The notes under the pieces were generated by a model, which did no database searches, had not been told where the DNA came from, and saw only the letters and a list, made by a program, of their open reading frames with translations. A DNA stretch of 64,000 bases from Clostridiaceae bacterium (GTDB lineage: Bacteria; Bacillota; Clostridia; Peptostreptococcales; Tindalliaceae): the NCBI GenBank assembly GCA_024635995.1, contig JAGXHW010000028.1:22804-86803 (forward strand). Direction: 5' to 3'. The position numbers and the translations under genes are program-made. Below are positions 46,375-54,629 of the stretch, piece by piece (positions within the stretch are counted from its first letter, which is position 1; each line of letters starts with the position of its first letter).

Positions 46375-47429
46375 CAATAATCACTTCCTTCTATATCCTT
46401 AACTAGGTACTCTTTGGCCTCGTAGTAGGATAATCCGTATTTTAATGCTTCTAATATAGATATAATATCTTTTATTTCATATTCAAGCAAATGAAGATAT
46501 GCATTTGGTATGGATATATCCAATTTCCCCTGGCTGAACTTTGCCTTGAAATAATTATACATATGCCTTTGAACTCGTATTCCCATGAAAAGGTCTATAT
46601 CCTTTTCTTCATTGACCATTTCCTTGTACTTTGTCCCAGAAACAATCTTTTTGAATTCTTCGATATCCACATAGCATAGTTCTTTTAAGTCCTTGAAATC
46701 AAGGTGCTTTCCGTAGGGGAGAGTGTAGTTAATCAACTCTTCTGGAGAAAGATTATAAAATTTTAATCCTCTGTATATCCACTCAATATTCAAGATATCG
46801 ATGTTTTCACCAAAAGCATCTTCAAATGTTTCCCTGTCAGCCTTACTCATCTCTTGAGCACTTTCATGAATGGTATCAAAGTATAGCCTGTCCAGATTCA
46901 TCTCCATGTAGAACATCAATTTGCCATAATCCTCGTGTCTATAAGGATAAATTACTTCATAATATCTTGTGCCTTTTAGCTTGTCTATCATTTCATCAAG
47001 AGTCTTTGCATTTTTTATCTGATCGTAGGAAAAGCTGTAGTACTTCTTACGGGTTACGCTGGTCTTATCATACTTCTCCAGACTCTCACCCCTTGCTAGC
47101 GCCCTTAAGTATATTTTAAGATCTTCTACCTCATGTCTTAGAAGATATGATTTAAGATATTTCTCGTAGTCATCCGAGAAATACTTTAAGATTTTTTCAA
47201 ATTGCAAGGTATGAAATTTCTCCAATTTAAGCTCGATTTCCTGTATGTCATCGTACTCCTCAACATCCTCCAAAACTTTACCATATGCTGTACTATTGAT
47301 TAGATATTTTACCTGTTCAGGCACCGATTCCTTTTTCATAAGAGCAACATAGTCTTCATCCTTAAGGAATTTGGAGCGCATTACTCTTAGTTTTGTGTTT
47401 ATTGCTGAAAATCTTCTTTCATTCCCCAT
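46374..47429 (-). CDS. V-type ATP synthase subunit C
   Basis: A 351-residue subunit of the NtpC/AtpC (vATP-synt_AC39) type that connects the rotor ring to the central stalk: NTKLRVMRSKFLKDEDYVAL, LLRHEVEDLKIYLRALARG, TLPYGKHLDFKDL and the helical end with YNYFKAKFSQGKLD. It ends 1 base into subunit I. Confidence 0.93.
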   Translation of the reverse strand: MGNERRFSAINTKLRVMRSKFLKDEDYVALMKKESVPEQVKYLINSTAYGKVLEDVEEYDDIQEIELKLEKFHTLQFEKILKYFSDDYEKYLKSYLLRHEVEDLKIYLRALARGESLEKYDKTSVTRKKYYSFSYDQIKNAKTLDEMIDKLKGTRYYEVIYPYRHEDYGKLMFYMEMNLDRLYFDTIHESAQEMSKADRETFEDAFGENIDILNIEWIYRGLKFYNLSPEELINYTLPYGKHLDFKDLKELCYVDIEEFKKIVSGTKYKEMVNEEKDIDLFMGIRVQRHMYNYFKAKFSQGKLDISIPNAYLHLLEYEIKDIISILEALKYGLSYYEAKEYLVKDIEGSDY

Positions 47430-47438
47430 AATATCCCT

Positions 47439-48845
47439 CTATTCTTTGCTTTCCATGATTTCTCCCCAGAGCGTCTCCATTAGATTCGGTTTTATATTGC
47501 TATATTCCTGTGCTAATCGATCAACTTCAATATTCCCTGGAAGGACCTGTTCTTCATCTAATACACTCATTTTCTTGCTTTCCAATTCATATATTCTATC
47601 TTCAGCTTCTTTTAGATACTGGTTTACAAGCTCTTTTTCCAATTCAGATACTTTGTTTTGTCCTTCCAACTTCTTCTTCCTTAAGTTTTCTTCGTGCTTC
47701 TTCCTGATGGCAACAATTTCATTGTCCATTCCATAAATAGCCATCCCAAAATTATTTTTATACTCATTGTCATCTATGTTGTTCGGAGACGCATCCCTCT
47801 CAGAATATTTTTCATTCCGTTCAAGTATCTTCCAAATTCTATTCCCTGTTTCATCAAAGCTATGATCATCGTAAAAGACAGTGAATATATCATCATAACC
47901 ATGTAGAATCTGCTTAATCTCATTCATGTCAGTACTGCTCAACATTCCTGAATAGTAAAAATATTTCTCTGACACGGCAGTGGTTCTTTTAACATCTTCA
48001 AGAATCTCAATTTGGTGCAGTTGGTCCATAAGATATATAAACCCTTCTCTATCCTTGGATATCATCTCTTCCAAAACTTTTTCTTGATCCAGTATTTCTT
48101 TTCTTATATTTTCCTTTTTTTTCTCAATCTTAGCTAGTATCTCCTTGGGAGTTTCTTTGTACTCTTTTGGTATGATAATCTCTTTGAAATTGTGCGCTCG
48201 GAGTATTCTTGATATTTCTTCCTGCTGATTTCTGAGATATATGATCATAAATACTTCACCCTCAGAACTAGTGCCAGTATGTTGAATTATTGCAAGGATA
48301 TTTTCATAATTCTTCTTAATCTTGTATCTATTGTCTTTTGACAAGATGCCAAACTTAAATTCAAAGTAATTCATATCTCTTAATTCAGAGAGTGATGTTC
48401 CAAGATTGAGCATTTCCTTAAAGCTGCTTACATTTAAGTTCTCAAGATATTTCAATTCTTGATTTAATTCATCAAGCTCAGTCTTTGAAACTATTACATC
48501 ATCATAGATTCGATCTAATCCATCACTTATATCATCCATACCAAGTACAAGATCATTCTGAGGCAATTCTTCTCCACTTTCTAAATTGAGAATTGATTCA
48601 AGGTCTCTCCCCTTGTTGAAAATACTTTCAGAATCAATATCCCTGTCATAAAAAGACACAGAATTGATATCAACCAATCTATCAACATTTTTATCGTTTA
48701 CATCCAAAAGAAAATTATTCTTCTCAATCTGTCCTACTGCAGACACTGCTTCTACCTTTTTTGTCATAATTATGTCATTTAAAATCCTATTGTAATCCTG
48801 TATTCTACCAATGATATTAACCATTATAGCCTTCTTCACGGACAT
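47439..48845 (-). CDS. soluble subunit-I arm fused to a G/H-type stalk helix
   Basis: A 468-residue protein without membrane helices. Residues 1-340 match the soluble arm of subunit I in this operon (NKNVDRLVDIN versus NKNVDMLVELN; NYENILAIIQHTGTSSEGEVF versus NYENILAVILHTGSSSEGEVY; YFYYSGMLSS versus FFYISGWVSL). Residues about 365-468 match the adjacent 107-residue G-like protein (EENLRKKKLEGQNKVSELEKEL versus EDLLRKMKFEGQDKVQELERQL; LMETLWGEIM versus LIESLWEDIV). It therefore joins two stator pieces in one chain. It might be an extra stator arm, an assembly factor or a regulator. The RBS is weak (GAGATGTA). Confidence 0.85.
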   Translation of the reverse strand: MSVKKAIMVNIIGRIQDYNRILNDIIMTKKVEAVSAVGQIEKNNFLLDVNDKNVDRLVDINSVSFYDRDIDSESIFNKGRDLESILNLESGEELPQNDLVLGMDDISDGLDRIYDDVIVSKTELDELNQELKYLENLNVSSFKEMLNLGTSLSELRDMNYFEFKFGILSKDNRYKIKKNYENILAIIQHTGTSSEGEVFMIIYLRNQQEEISRILRAHNFKEIIIPKEYKETPKEILAKIEKKKENIRKEILDQEKVLEEMISKDREGFIYLMDQLHQIEILEDVKRTTAVSEKYFYYSGMLSSTDMNEIKQILHGYDDIFTVFYDDHSFDETGNRIWKILERNEKYSERDASPNNIDDNEYKNNFGMAIYGMDNEIVAIRKKHEENLRKKKLEGQNKVSELEKELVNQYLKEAEDRIYELESKKMSVLDEEQVLPGNIEVDRLAQEYSNIKPNLMETLWGEIMESKE

Positions 48846-48902
48846 TACATCTCACTTTCTTTGTTATACTCGCTGGCTGATTCCATGATCACTAAATCTA
48901 TC

Positions 48903-49226
48903 CTACTGTTCAGCCACAATATCTTCCCACAATGACTCTATAAGCTCATGCTTCATCTTTAAGTATTTTTCATCTGTACTTTGTATATGGCTTTCATATT
49001 CCTTCTTTATCGATTCAATATTCTCCAAGGTACTGTCAGTTTCTTTCAATGCTTCCTGATAAGCTTTTTCGCCTTCTTCATGAAACTCTTTTAAAAGCTG
49101 TCGTTCAAGCTCTTGTACTTTATCCTGTCCCTCGAATTTCATTTTCCTCAAAAGATCCTCGTTCCTCTTTTTCATATGAGTGGTCTTGTTGTCCAAATCA
49201 ATGATATTTTGTGTGATTTCATTCAT
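48903..49226 (-). CDS. V-type ATPase G/H-like peripheral-stalk subunit
   Basis: A 107-residue, highly charged coiled coil (ENLRKMK-type heptads, LIESLWEDIV end). As the first gene of the ATPase operon and the right size for subunit G/H, it is probably the stator partner of subunit E. Homologous to the C-terminal part of the following gene product. AGGAG lies 8 bases before the ATG. Confidence 0.83.
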   Translation of the reverse strand: MNEITQNIIDLDNKTTHMKKRNEDLLRKMKFEGQDKVQELERQLLKEFHEEGEKAYQEALKETDSTLENIESIKKEYESHIQSTDEKYLKMKHELIESLWEDIVAEQ

Positions 49227-49267
49227 TTTTTATCACTCCTTAACCTTTATTATTATACTCCTCTGAA

Positions 49268-49295
49268 ATTATAAAACAATTGACACATAATTCAA
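49268..49295 (-). promoter_or_regulatory. promoter of the V-ATPase operon
   Basis: On the minus strand TTGAAT (plus 49295-49290) and TATAAT (plus 49273-49268) are 16 bases apart, 42 bases before the first start codon. The remainder of 49296-49505 shows no gene. A GGGACT-AA-AGTCCC hairpin lies at about 49430. Confidence 0.5.
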
Positions 49296-49505
49296 ATACG
49301 CTTGAAAACCATCTATTTCTCTTGGTTCTGTTTGACAACTGTCTATCACAGGGAGTTATCTTAAGTTTACTCTATTTTCCTTTAAATATCTCCTGTTTCC
49401 TTAATTGTTACATATTGTTAACAATTTAGAGGGACTAAAGTCCCAGGAGTTTCCCATATCTTGTATGAATTATATGTATTCCTGGTTTTTATATATTTTA
49501 TATAT

Positions 49506-49538
49506 AAAGAGCGCCACTAAATTAAAGTGGCACTCTTT
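49506..49538 (-). terminator. terminator of the iorBA operon
   Basis: AAAGAGCGCCACT (49506-49518) pairs with AGTGGCACTCTTT (49526-49538), with one C-A mismatch on the plus strand and a G-U wobble on the minus. T-rich tail. Confidence 0.85.
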
Positions 49539-49540
49539 TC

Positions 49541-50110
49541 CTAGAGGGCTAAGCCTCTTTTAAACGCTTTAATATTAGCTTCATGAAATCTCTCAGGAAG
49601 GAATTTCTTAATCTTGCTGACCCAGTCTATATTTTCGATTCCCAATGCCTTTACCATTAGTCCAAGCATTACTATGTTTGCTGACCTCGGTTCTCCAAGT
49701 TCTTCTGCAATTTTTCTGGCATCAACTGACACAACATTAGCCAGTTTTTCCTTGATTTCTTCCATTACACCTTCAGGATACTTCTCAAGACCTGCCAAAA
49801 CAGTCAATGGCCAGATTTCCTCTTCATTTATTATAAGAATTCCATCTTTTTTAAGTTGAGGTATATATCTTAAGGCCTCCACCTTTTCGAACGATACAAG
49901 TACATCTGCATCTCCTTTATTGACAGTAGGTGAATATACTTTTTCACCAAATCTTATCTGTGTAGTAACACTTCCACCACGCTGTGACATACCATGAATT
50001 TCTGCCATCTTTACGTCATAGCCTTCTTCTAGAAGACCTTCAGATAATATCTTTGAAACAAGGATAGTACCCTGTCCGCCTACTCCTACCAATAATAAGC
50101 TCTTAGTCAT
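49541..50110 (-). CDS. iorB: indolepyruvate oxidoreductase subunit beta
   Basis: A 189-residue gamma-type domain: LLVGVGGQGTILVSKILSEGL at 5-25, MSQRGGSVTTQIRFG, and a C terminus rich in FLPERFHEANIKAFKRGL. It forms Ior with the alpha subunit. Directly follows iorA, whose stop is at 50111, with AGGTGAAATAG as binding site. Confidence 0.95.
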   Translation of the reverse strand: MTKSLLLVGVGGQGTILVSKILSEGLLEEGYDVKMAEIHGMSQRGGSVTTQIRFGEKVYSPTVNKGDADVLVSFEKVEALRYIPQLKKDGILIINEEEIWPLTVLAGLEKYPEGVMEEIKEKLANVVSVDARKIAEELGEPRSANIVMLGLMVKALGIENIDWVSKIKKFLPERFHEANIKAFKRGLAL

Positions 50111-51886
50111 CTATTTCACCTCTTCCCCAAATGATTCAATTGCATCAAACGGACATACCTGCACACAGACCTCACAGCCATTGCACATTGCTGTATCAAT
50201 TGAAACTACGTTATCCTTCATTGATATTGCAGGACAACCTATCTTAAGACAAGTCTTGCACTTTTTACACTTGTCCTGATTAACCTGGGAATATAGGTTT
50301 GCTCTTCTACTCATAACATCCTTAATCAACGCACAAGGCTGCTTGGTTATTATTACAAAGGGCTCATCAGCATCTATTGCAGCTTTTACAGCCTCCTTGT
50401 TTGCATCCATATCGTATGGATCAATAACACGGACATTCTCTTCCTTGACACCAATAGCTTTTACAACTCCCACAAGATCAACCATTGGAGACTCTACACC
50501 GGAAATTGTTTTTCCAGTTCCAGGATTCTCCTGATGTCCTGTCATAGCTGTAATTCTATTATCAAGTATAACTGTTACCATCTTACTCTTGTTATACACC
50601 GCATCCACAAGACCGGTCATTCCCGAGTGAAAGAAAGTGGAATCCCCAACTACACCGAATACCTTCTTATCTCTTCCAGCCAGTTGGTTTACCCTATCAA
50701 ATCCGATTCCCGCACTTATACCGGCTCCCATGCAGATAACGGTATCTCCAACATTCAGAGGTGCCATCGCTCCAAGCGTGTAGCATCCTATGTCAGAAGT
50801 TACGTTTATCTTGTTCTTATGCTTGGACATTTCATAGAATATTCCTCTGTGAGGACATCCTGCACAAAGTGCTGGTGGTCTGGTTGGAGCAACTATCTCC
50901 ATGCTGTAACCTTCTTCTGGTTTTTCACCAAGAATAGCCTCTCTAATTATCTGTGGATTTATTTCACCACATACTGAGAAGATTTCCTTGCCGGTACACT
51001 CAATACCCATTGCCTTTATGTGCTTCTCCATATAAGGCTCATTTTCCTCGATAACATAAATCTTCTCTACACCAGCTGCAAATTCCTTGAACTTCTCATC
51101 TGGAAGTGGCCAGCTGAATCCTACCTTAAGGTATGAAACTGTATCTTCAAATACTTCCTTTGCATGTACATAGCTTGCTCCGGATGTTATTATGCCGATT
51201 TTTCTGTCATTCCACTCAATTTTATTCAATCCTGTCGTATTTGAAAACTCCTGCAGTCTAGGAATTCTCTCCTCTTCCATTTGTATATGTTTCAATTTTG
51301 AGTGAGCTGGTACCATTATGTATTTTTTTGTGTCTTTAACATACTCTCTAATTGGCACCTCAACTCTGTCTTCGAGTTCAACTGCACTCTTGCTATGACA
51401 GATTCTTGTAGTTACCTTGAAAAGTACAGGTGTATCAAACTCTTCTGATATTTCAAATGCTTGTTTGATGTAGTCCTTGCATTCCTGACTGTCTGAAGGT
51501 TCCATTAGTGCGATCTTGGCATGGATTGCCGTCAATCTGTTGTCCTGCTCATTCTGTGAACTGTGCATTCCCGGTTCATCCGCAGTTATAACTACAAGAC
51601 CTCCATTAACACCTTCATATGCAATTGTGTACAATGGGTCTGCAGCTACATTAAGTCCGACGTGCTTCATGGCTACCATGGATCTTGCTCCGGCAATTGA
51701 TGCACCTGCTGCAACTTCCATTGCTACCTTCTCATTTGTAGACCATTCTGAATAGATCTCCTGATACGTGGAAACGTTTTCCAGGATCTCAGTACTAGGC
51801 GTTCCCGGGTAAGCTGTGGCTACATGACAACCTGCCTCGTAAGCCCCTCTTGCAATTGCCTCGTTTCCGGTTAATAGCTTTTTCAT
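50111..51886 (-). CDS. iorA: indolepyruvate:ferredoxin oxidoreductase subunit alpha
   Basis: A 591-residue subunit: thiamine-dependent core (GNEAIARGAYEAGCHVATAYPGTPST, GDSTFFHSGMTGLVDAVYNKSKMV) and a C-terminal two-cluster ferredoxin domain with CKKCKTCLKIGCPAIS and CNGCEVCVQVCPFDA. With IorB it converts aryl pyruvates from aromatic amino acids to aryl-acetyl-CoA and reduces ferredoxin. GGGAG lies 8 bases before the ATG. Confidence 0.96.
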   Translation of the reverse strand: MKKLLTGNEAIARGAYEAGCHVATAYPGTPSTEILENVSTYQEIYSEWSTNEKVAMEVAAGASIAGARSMVAMKHVGLNVAADPLYTIAYEGVNGGLVVITADEPGMHSSQNEQDNRLTAIHAKIALMEPSDSQECKDYIKQAFEISEEFDTPVLFKVTTRICHSKSAVELEDRVEVPIREYVKDTKKYIMVPAHSKLKHIQMEEERIPRLQEFSNTTGLNKIEWNDRKIGIITSGASYVHAKEVFEDTVSYLKVGFSWPLPDEKFKEFAAGVEKIYVIEENEPYMEKHIKAMGIECTGKEIFSVCGEINPQIIREAILGEKPEEGYSMEIVAPTRPPALCAGCPHRGIFYEMSKHKNKINVTSDIGCYTLGAMAPLNVGDTVICMGAGISAGIGFDRVNQLAGRDKKVFGVVGDSTFFHSGMTGLVDAVYNKSKMVTVILDNRITAMTGHQENPGTGKTISGVESPMVDLVGVVKAIGVKEENVRVIDPYDMDANKEAVKAAIDADEPFVIITKQPCALIKDVMSRRANLYSQVNQDKCKKCKTCLKIGCPAISMKDNVVSIDTAMCNGCEVCVQVCPFDAIESFGEEVK

Positions 51887-52014
51887 TTAATCACTCCCGT
51901 ATAGATTTTATTATTACGAATAGGAAAGTTCGTTTTTCTTAAACTACAAAATTTACGTCCATGCTATCAAGAAAATCTACCTTGACCTATCGTTTATGGC
52001 TTGTCTTACTCTCT

Positions 52015-52044
52015 ATTATATAGGATAATTCTGAAAATATGTAA
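52015..52044 (-). promoter_or_regulatory. promoter of iorAB
   Basis: On the minus strand TTACAT (52044-52039) and TATAAT (52020-52015) are separated by 18 bases, about 130 bases before the iorA start. The rest of 51887-52104 appears to be leader. Confidence 0.45.
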
Positions 52045-52104
52045 TAATTACAAAAAAATAATATATCGATTGCTTTAAATCAATATATTACTCTCTGTTT
52101 TTTC

Positions 52105-52500
52105 TTATCTCATTTGATGTACGTTCTGGTTTGGATCAGTTGCAAGTTCTTCTGGATCTTCACAATAAGTGTCTACATTCTTGGCTCCACTCTTAAGCTC
52201 CCAGTGAAGTACAAATGAAAGAACAACCCTTAGTATCGCAACGGATGCAAGTATAATAAACTCATCAATGGTTCTTATGACTACTGTCTTGATAATCTCC
52301 GCAGCAAGCTTGAATTCCAAACTAAGAGCCATGGCCTTTGCAAAATCAATAGATACATCGTCGCCGCGAAAGTTGAATCCATTTTCAAAAAACTGAAATA
52401 CTCCCCTAACCGCAGCTATTGATATTATCGCAACTCCAATAAGCTCCAAACTACTAGTTATGTATGGCACTAACATTTCTAGAAAATGTTCAATTATCAC
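52105..52500 (-). CDS. DUF1622 membrane protein
   Basis: A 131-residue integral membrane protein of the DUF1622 family. Hydrophobic segments are at about 5-35 and 75-98, with the conserved acidic/basic loop FRGDDVSIDFAKAMALSLEFKLAAEIIKT between. The end (GAKNVDTYCEDPEELA...) is hydrophilic. Function unknown. GTG start with AGGAG 9 bases upstream. Confidence 0.82.
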   Translation of the reverse strand: MIIEHFLEMLVPYITSSLELIGVAIISIAAVRGVFQFFENGFNFRGDDVSIDFAKAMALSLEFKLAAEIIKTVVIRTIDEFIILASVAILRVVLSFVLHWELKSGAKNVDTYCEDPEELATDPNQNVHQMR

Positions 52501-52616
52501 TTTTACCGCTCCTTATAAATAAATTGGTTTATAATTCCCCTGCCCATTATTGTATCATATAAACACCCATTATCAAATTTTTTTTGCAATTTTGTTGAAT
52601 ATATGCAACAAAAAAT

Positions 52617-52643
52617 TCAGACTCTCCTTTATGGAGAATCTGA
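52617..52643 (-). terminator. terminator of the universal stress gene
   Basis: TCAGACTCTCC (52617-52627) and GGAGAATCTGA (52633-52643) pair with one mismatch, G-U on the minus strand. The minus strand then reads ATTTTTTG. Confidence 0.85.
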
Positions 52644-52657
52644 TGAGTAATGATTTT

Positions 52658-53080
52658 CTACTTAACTATCAATACTGATGTATTGATGTGATGAATTACT
52701 TTGTCTGATACACTCCCCAAAAGAGTTCTTGAGAATGCTCCTAAACCTCTGCTGCCCATTACCACAAGGTCATAATCGCCTTCCTCAGAAAACTTAACAA
52801 TTACATCCACGGCGTCTCCAACTTTGTAAACAGTGGTCATCTCTCCTTCAAATCCTACAAATATTTCCTCTGCTTCTTTTAATATGGCTTGTGTTCGCTC
52901 CATCTCTGATTTTCCAAGCTGCGCCTTTACATCCATGTTGTGAGTATAGATATTGTCCCATAGATTTACGACTGACAATATCGTAACCTCACAATTCATT
53001 TCCGTTGCCATCTGCTTAGCCTTGAAGAGTGCTTTTTGGGAATATTTAGATCCATCAGTGGTTACTAGGATTTTTTTCAT
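52658..53080 (-). CDS. universal stress protein UspA family
   Basis: A 140-residue single-domain Usp: KKILVTTDGSKYSQKALFKA, and the ATP-binding end VVMGSRGLGAFSRTLLGSVSDKVIHHI, which fits G-2x-G-9x-G(S/T). It probably binds ATP. The ATG at 53080 has GGAGGG 6 bases upstream. Confidence 0.95.
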   Translation of the reverse strand: MKKILVTTDGSKYSQKALFKAKQMATEMNCEVTILSVVNLWDNIYTHNMDVKAQLGKSEMERTQAILKEAEEIFVGFEGEMTTVYKVGDAVDVIVKFSEEGDYDLVVMGSRGLGAFSRTLLGSVSDKVIHHINTSVLIVK

Positions 53081-53270
53081 AGTTTTCCCTCCCTGCATAA
53101 TGATTTATCAAACCGTCCGATATCCCTCTTGTGTATTATATCTACCCATTTAACTTCTTGGTTTAACGCGTCGCTATGCAAAATCGGTTGATTTAAGGCT
53201 TTAAGGGTATAAAAATATGTAACGAATGTAACGAATGATTGTTCGCTGTTTATTGAAAGGAGGCAGGCCA

Positions 53271-54578
53271 ATGATAAGTAAGCTTATTGTCTATACGGTT
53301 TTGTTTGTAATGGCATTGTCGCCTGCCATTTCGAATTCAAATGTAGAATCAGATCCTCCGGGAGAAACAAGCGACCCAGTAGTTCAGATTGAAAGTGAAT
53401 ATAAAGCACTTCCAATTGATGACTATTTGAAAAGTCCTTTGTTAGAACTTGAGATTGGTTCATCATATTCATCTCATGATTACTCAAATATTGCAAAGGA
53501 ACTTGCAAATCGATATCCTGAAATTATTTCGTATAATACAATTGGGTATTCACACGATAAAAAGGAGATTTACTCGCTTGTAATGACAAAAAATGCTTCG
53601 GAAATGGTTGCTAAATCAGATTTCAATGTCGCGAGGATGCATTATTATATTGAAGCTGGTGTTCATGGAAGAGAAACGGTTAATCCTGCCATACTTATAA
53701 AGCAGATTGAGGATTATGCTACGGATTACTACAAGGATTCACATATTCCAAATTTTAATCTGCAGGAGATACTTTCAAAATCAGTTTTACATTTTGTACC
53801 ACTCGTTAATCCAGACGGTCATGATTTGTCTAAATTCGGACCTGATTCAGTTATAACACCTTCTGCGCGTGAGATGCTACTTGGAATCGATGACAAGAAT
53901 TATTCTCAGTGGAAGGCAAATATTGCAGGGGTTGACTTAAATAAGAACTTTCCTGATTTTCATCTTGATAGACAATCTGGAATATTGGAAGACAAATGGC
54001 AAAAATACCCTGGAAGCTTCTTTTCCAGTGTGCCTTCAGGTGAATTTTATCCAGGATCTTATGCAGGCAGCGAACCTGAGACAAAGGCTGTTATGAACTA
54101 CATGGCTTCTTATGATTTCCGGAGTTATGTTTCCTATCATTCCAGAGGAGATTTGGTCTATTATGAATATATGTGGTATCCTGATTCGTACAGAGAAAAT
54201 GCTCTGGAGCTGGCTCAAATAACCAAAAATATAACCGGTTACAGATTAATTTCTGATACAGGAAAAGGCAGCGGATATTCTACTTCTTATCATGTTTCAA
54301 TTTCATTGAAGCCATCCCTGACGGTCGAAACACTGCCCTATAATACAGCATTGCCTTCAAGTAACAAGACATATTTGCAAGTTTACAAAAAAACCTGGTT
54401 ATTGCCTTTGTACTATGAAGCATTGGGAGAAAAAAAAGGATACTTCCCATACAGGCTTTATTCTGATGGGCAATATGTAAGAGATTTCCCTGACAAGGAA
54501 TATGCAGAAGCAATTGCAAGTAGTATTGGTGGAAAAATATTTGAAGGATCAGGAGTACCTGAGTTTATTATTGAATAA
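53271..54578 (+). CDS. secreted M14 family zinc carboxypeptidase
   Basis: A 435-residue protein with an N-terminal signal peptide (ISKLIVYTVLFVMALSPAIS). The catalytic domain (about 70-370) shows the zinc ligands H and E in YIEAGVHGRETVNP, NPDGHDLS, GVDLNKNFP, the third histidine in SYHSRGDLVYY and the glutamate in LTVETLP. The relatives include gamma-D-glutamyl-diamino-acid peptidases, so it may cut wall peptides. The ATG at 53271 has GGAGG upstream. Confidence 0.9.
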   Translation: MISKLIVYTVLFVMALSPAISNSNVESDPPGETSDPVVQIESEYKALPIDDYLKSPLLELEIGSSYSSHDYSNIAKELANRYPEIISYNTIGYSHDKKEIYSLVMTKNASEMVAKSDFNVARMHYYIEAGVHGRETVNPAILIKQIEDYATDYYKDSHIPNFNLQEILSKSVLHFVPLVNPDGHDLSKFGPDSVITPSAREMLLGIDDKNYSQWKANIAGVDLNKNFPDFHLDRQSGILEDKWQKYPGSFFSSVPSGEFYPGSYAGSEPETKAVMNYMASYDFRSYVSYHSRGDLVYYEYMWYPDSYRENALELAQITKNITGYRLISDTGKGSGYSTSYHVSISLKPSLTVETLPYNTALPSSNKTYLQVYKKTWLLPLYYEALGEKKGYFPYRLYSDGQYVRDFPDKEYAEAIASSIGGKIFEGSGVPEFIIE

Positions 54579-54581
54579 TAC

Positions 54582-54623
54582 AAAAGCAGTTGCAAACCGT
54601 ATAAATGGCTGCAACTGCTTTTT
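54582..54623. terminator. bidirectional terminator between carboxypeptidase and hydA
   Basis: AAAAGCAGTTGCA (54582-54594) and TGCAACTGCTTTT (54610-54622) form a thirteen-pair stem with T-run. Confidence 0.9.
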
Positions 54624-54629
54624 CTAATT

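Noticed and set aside
49400..49430. TTGTTA...TTAACAA resembling a Rex or Crp/Fnr site
   Set aside because: The half-site spacing does not fit the Rex consensus, and it is not close to the ATPase promoter or another start.
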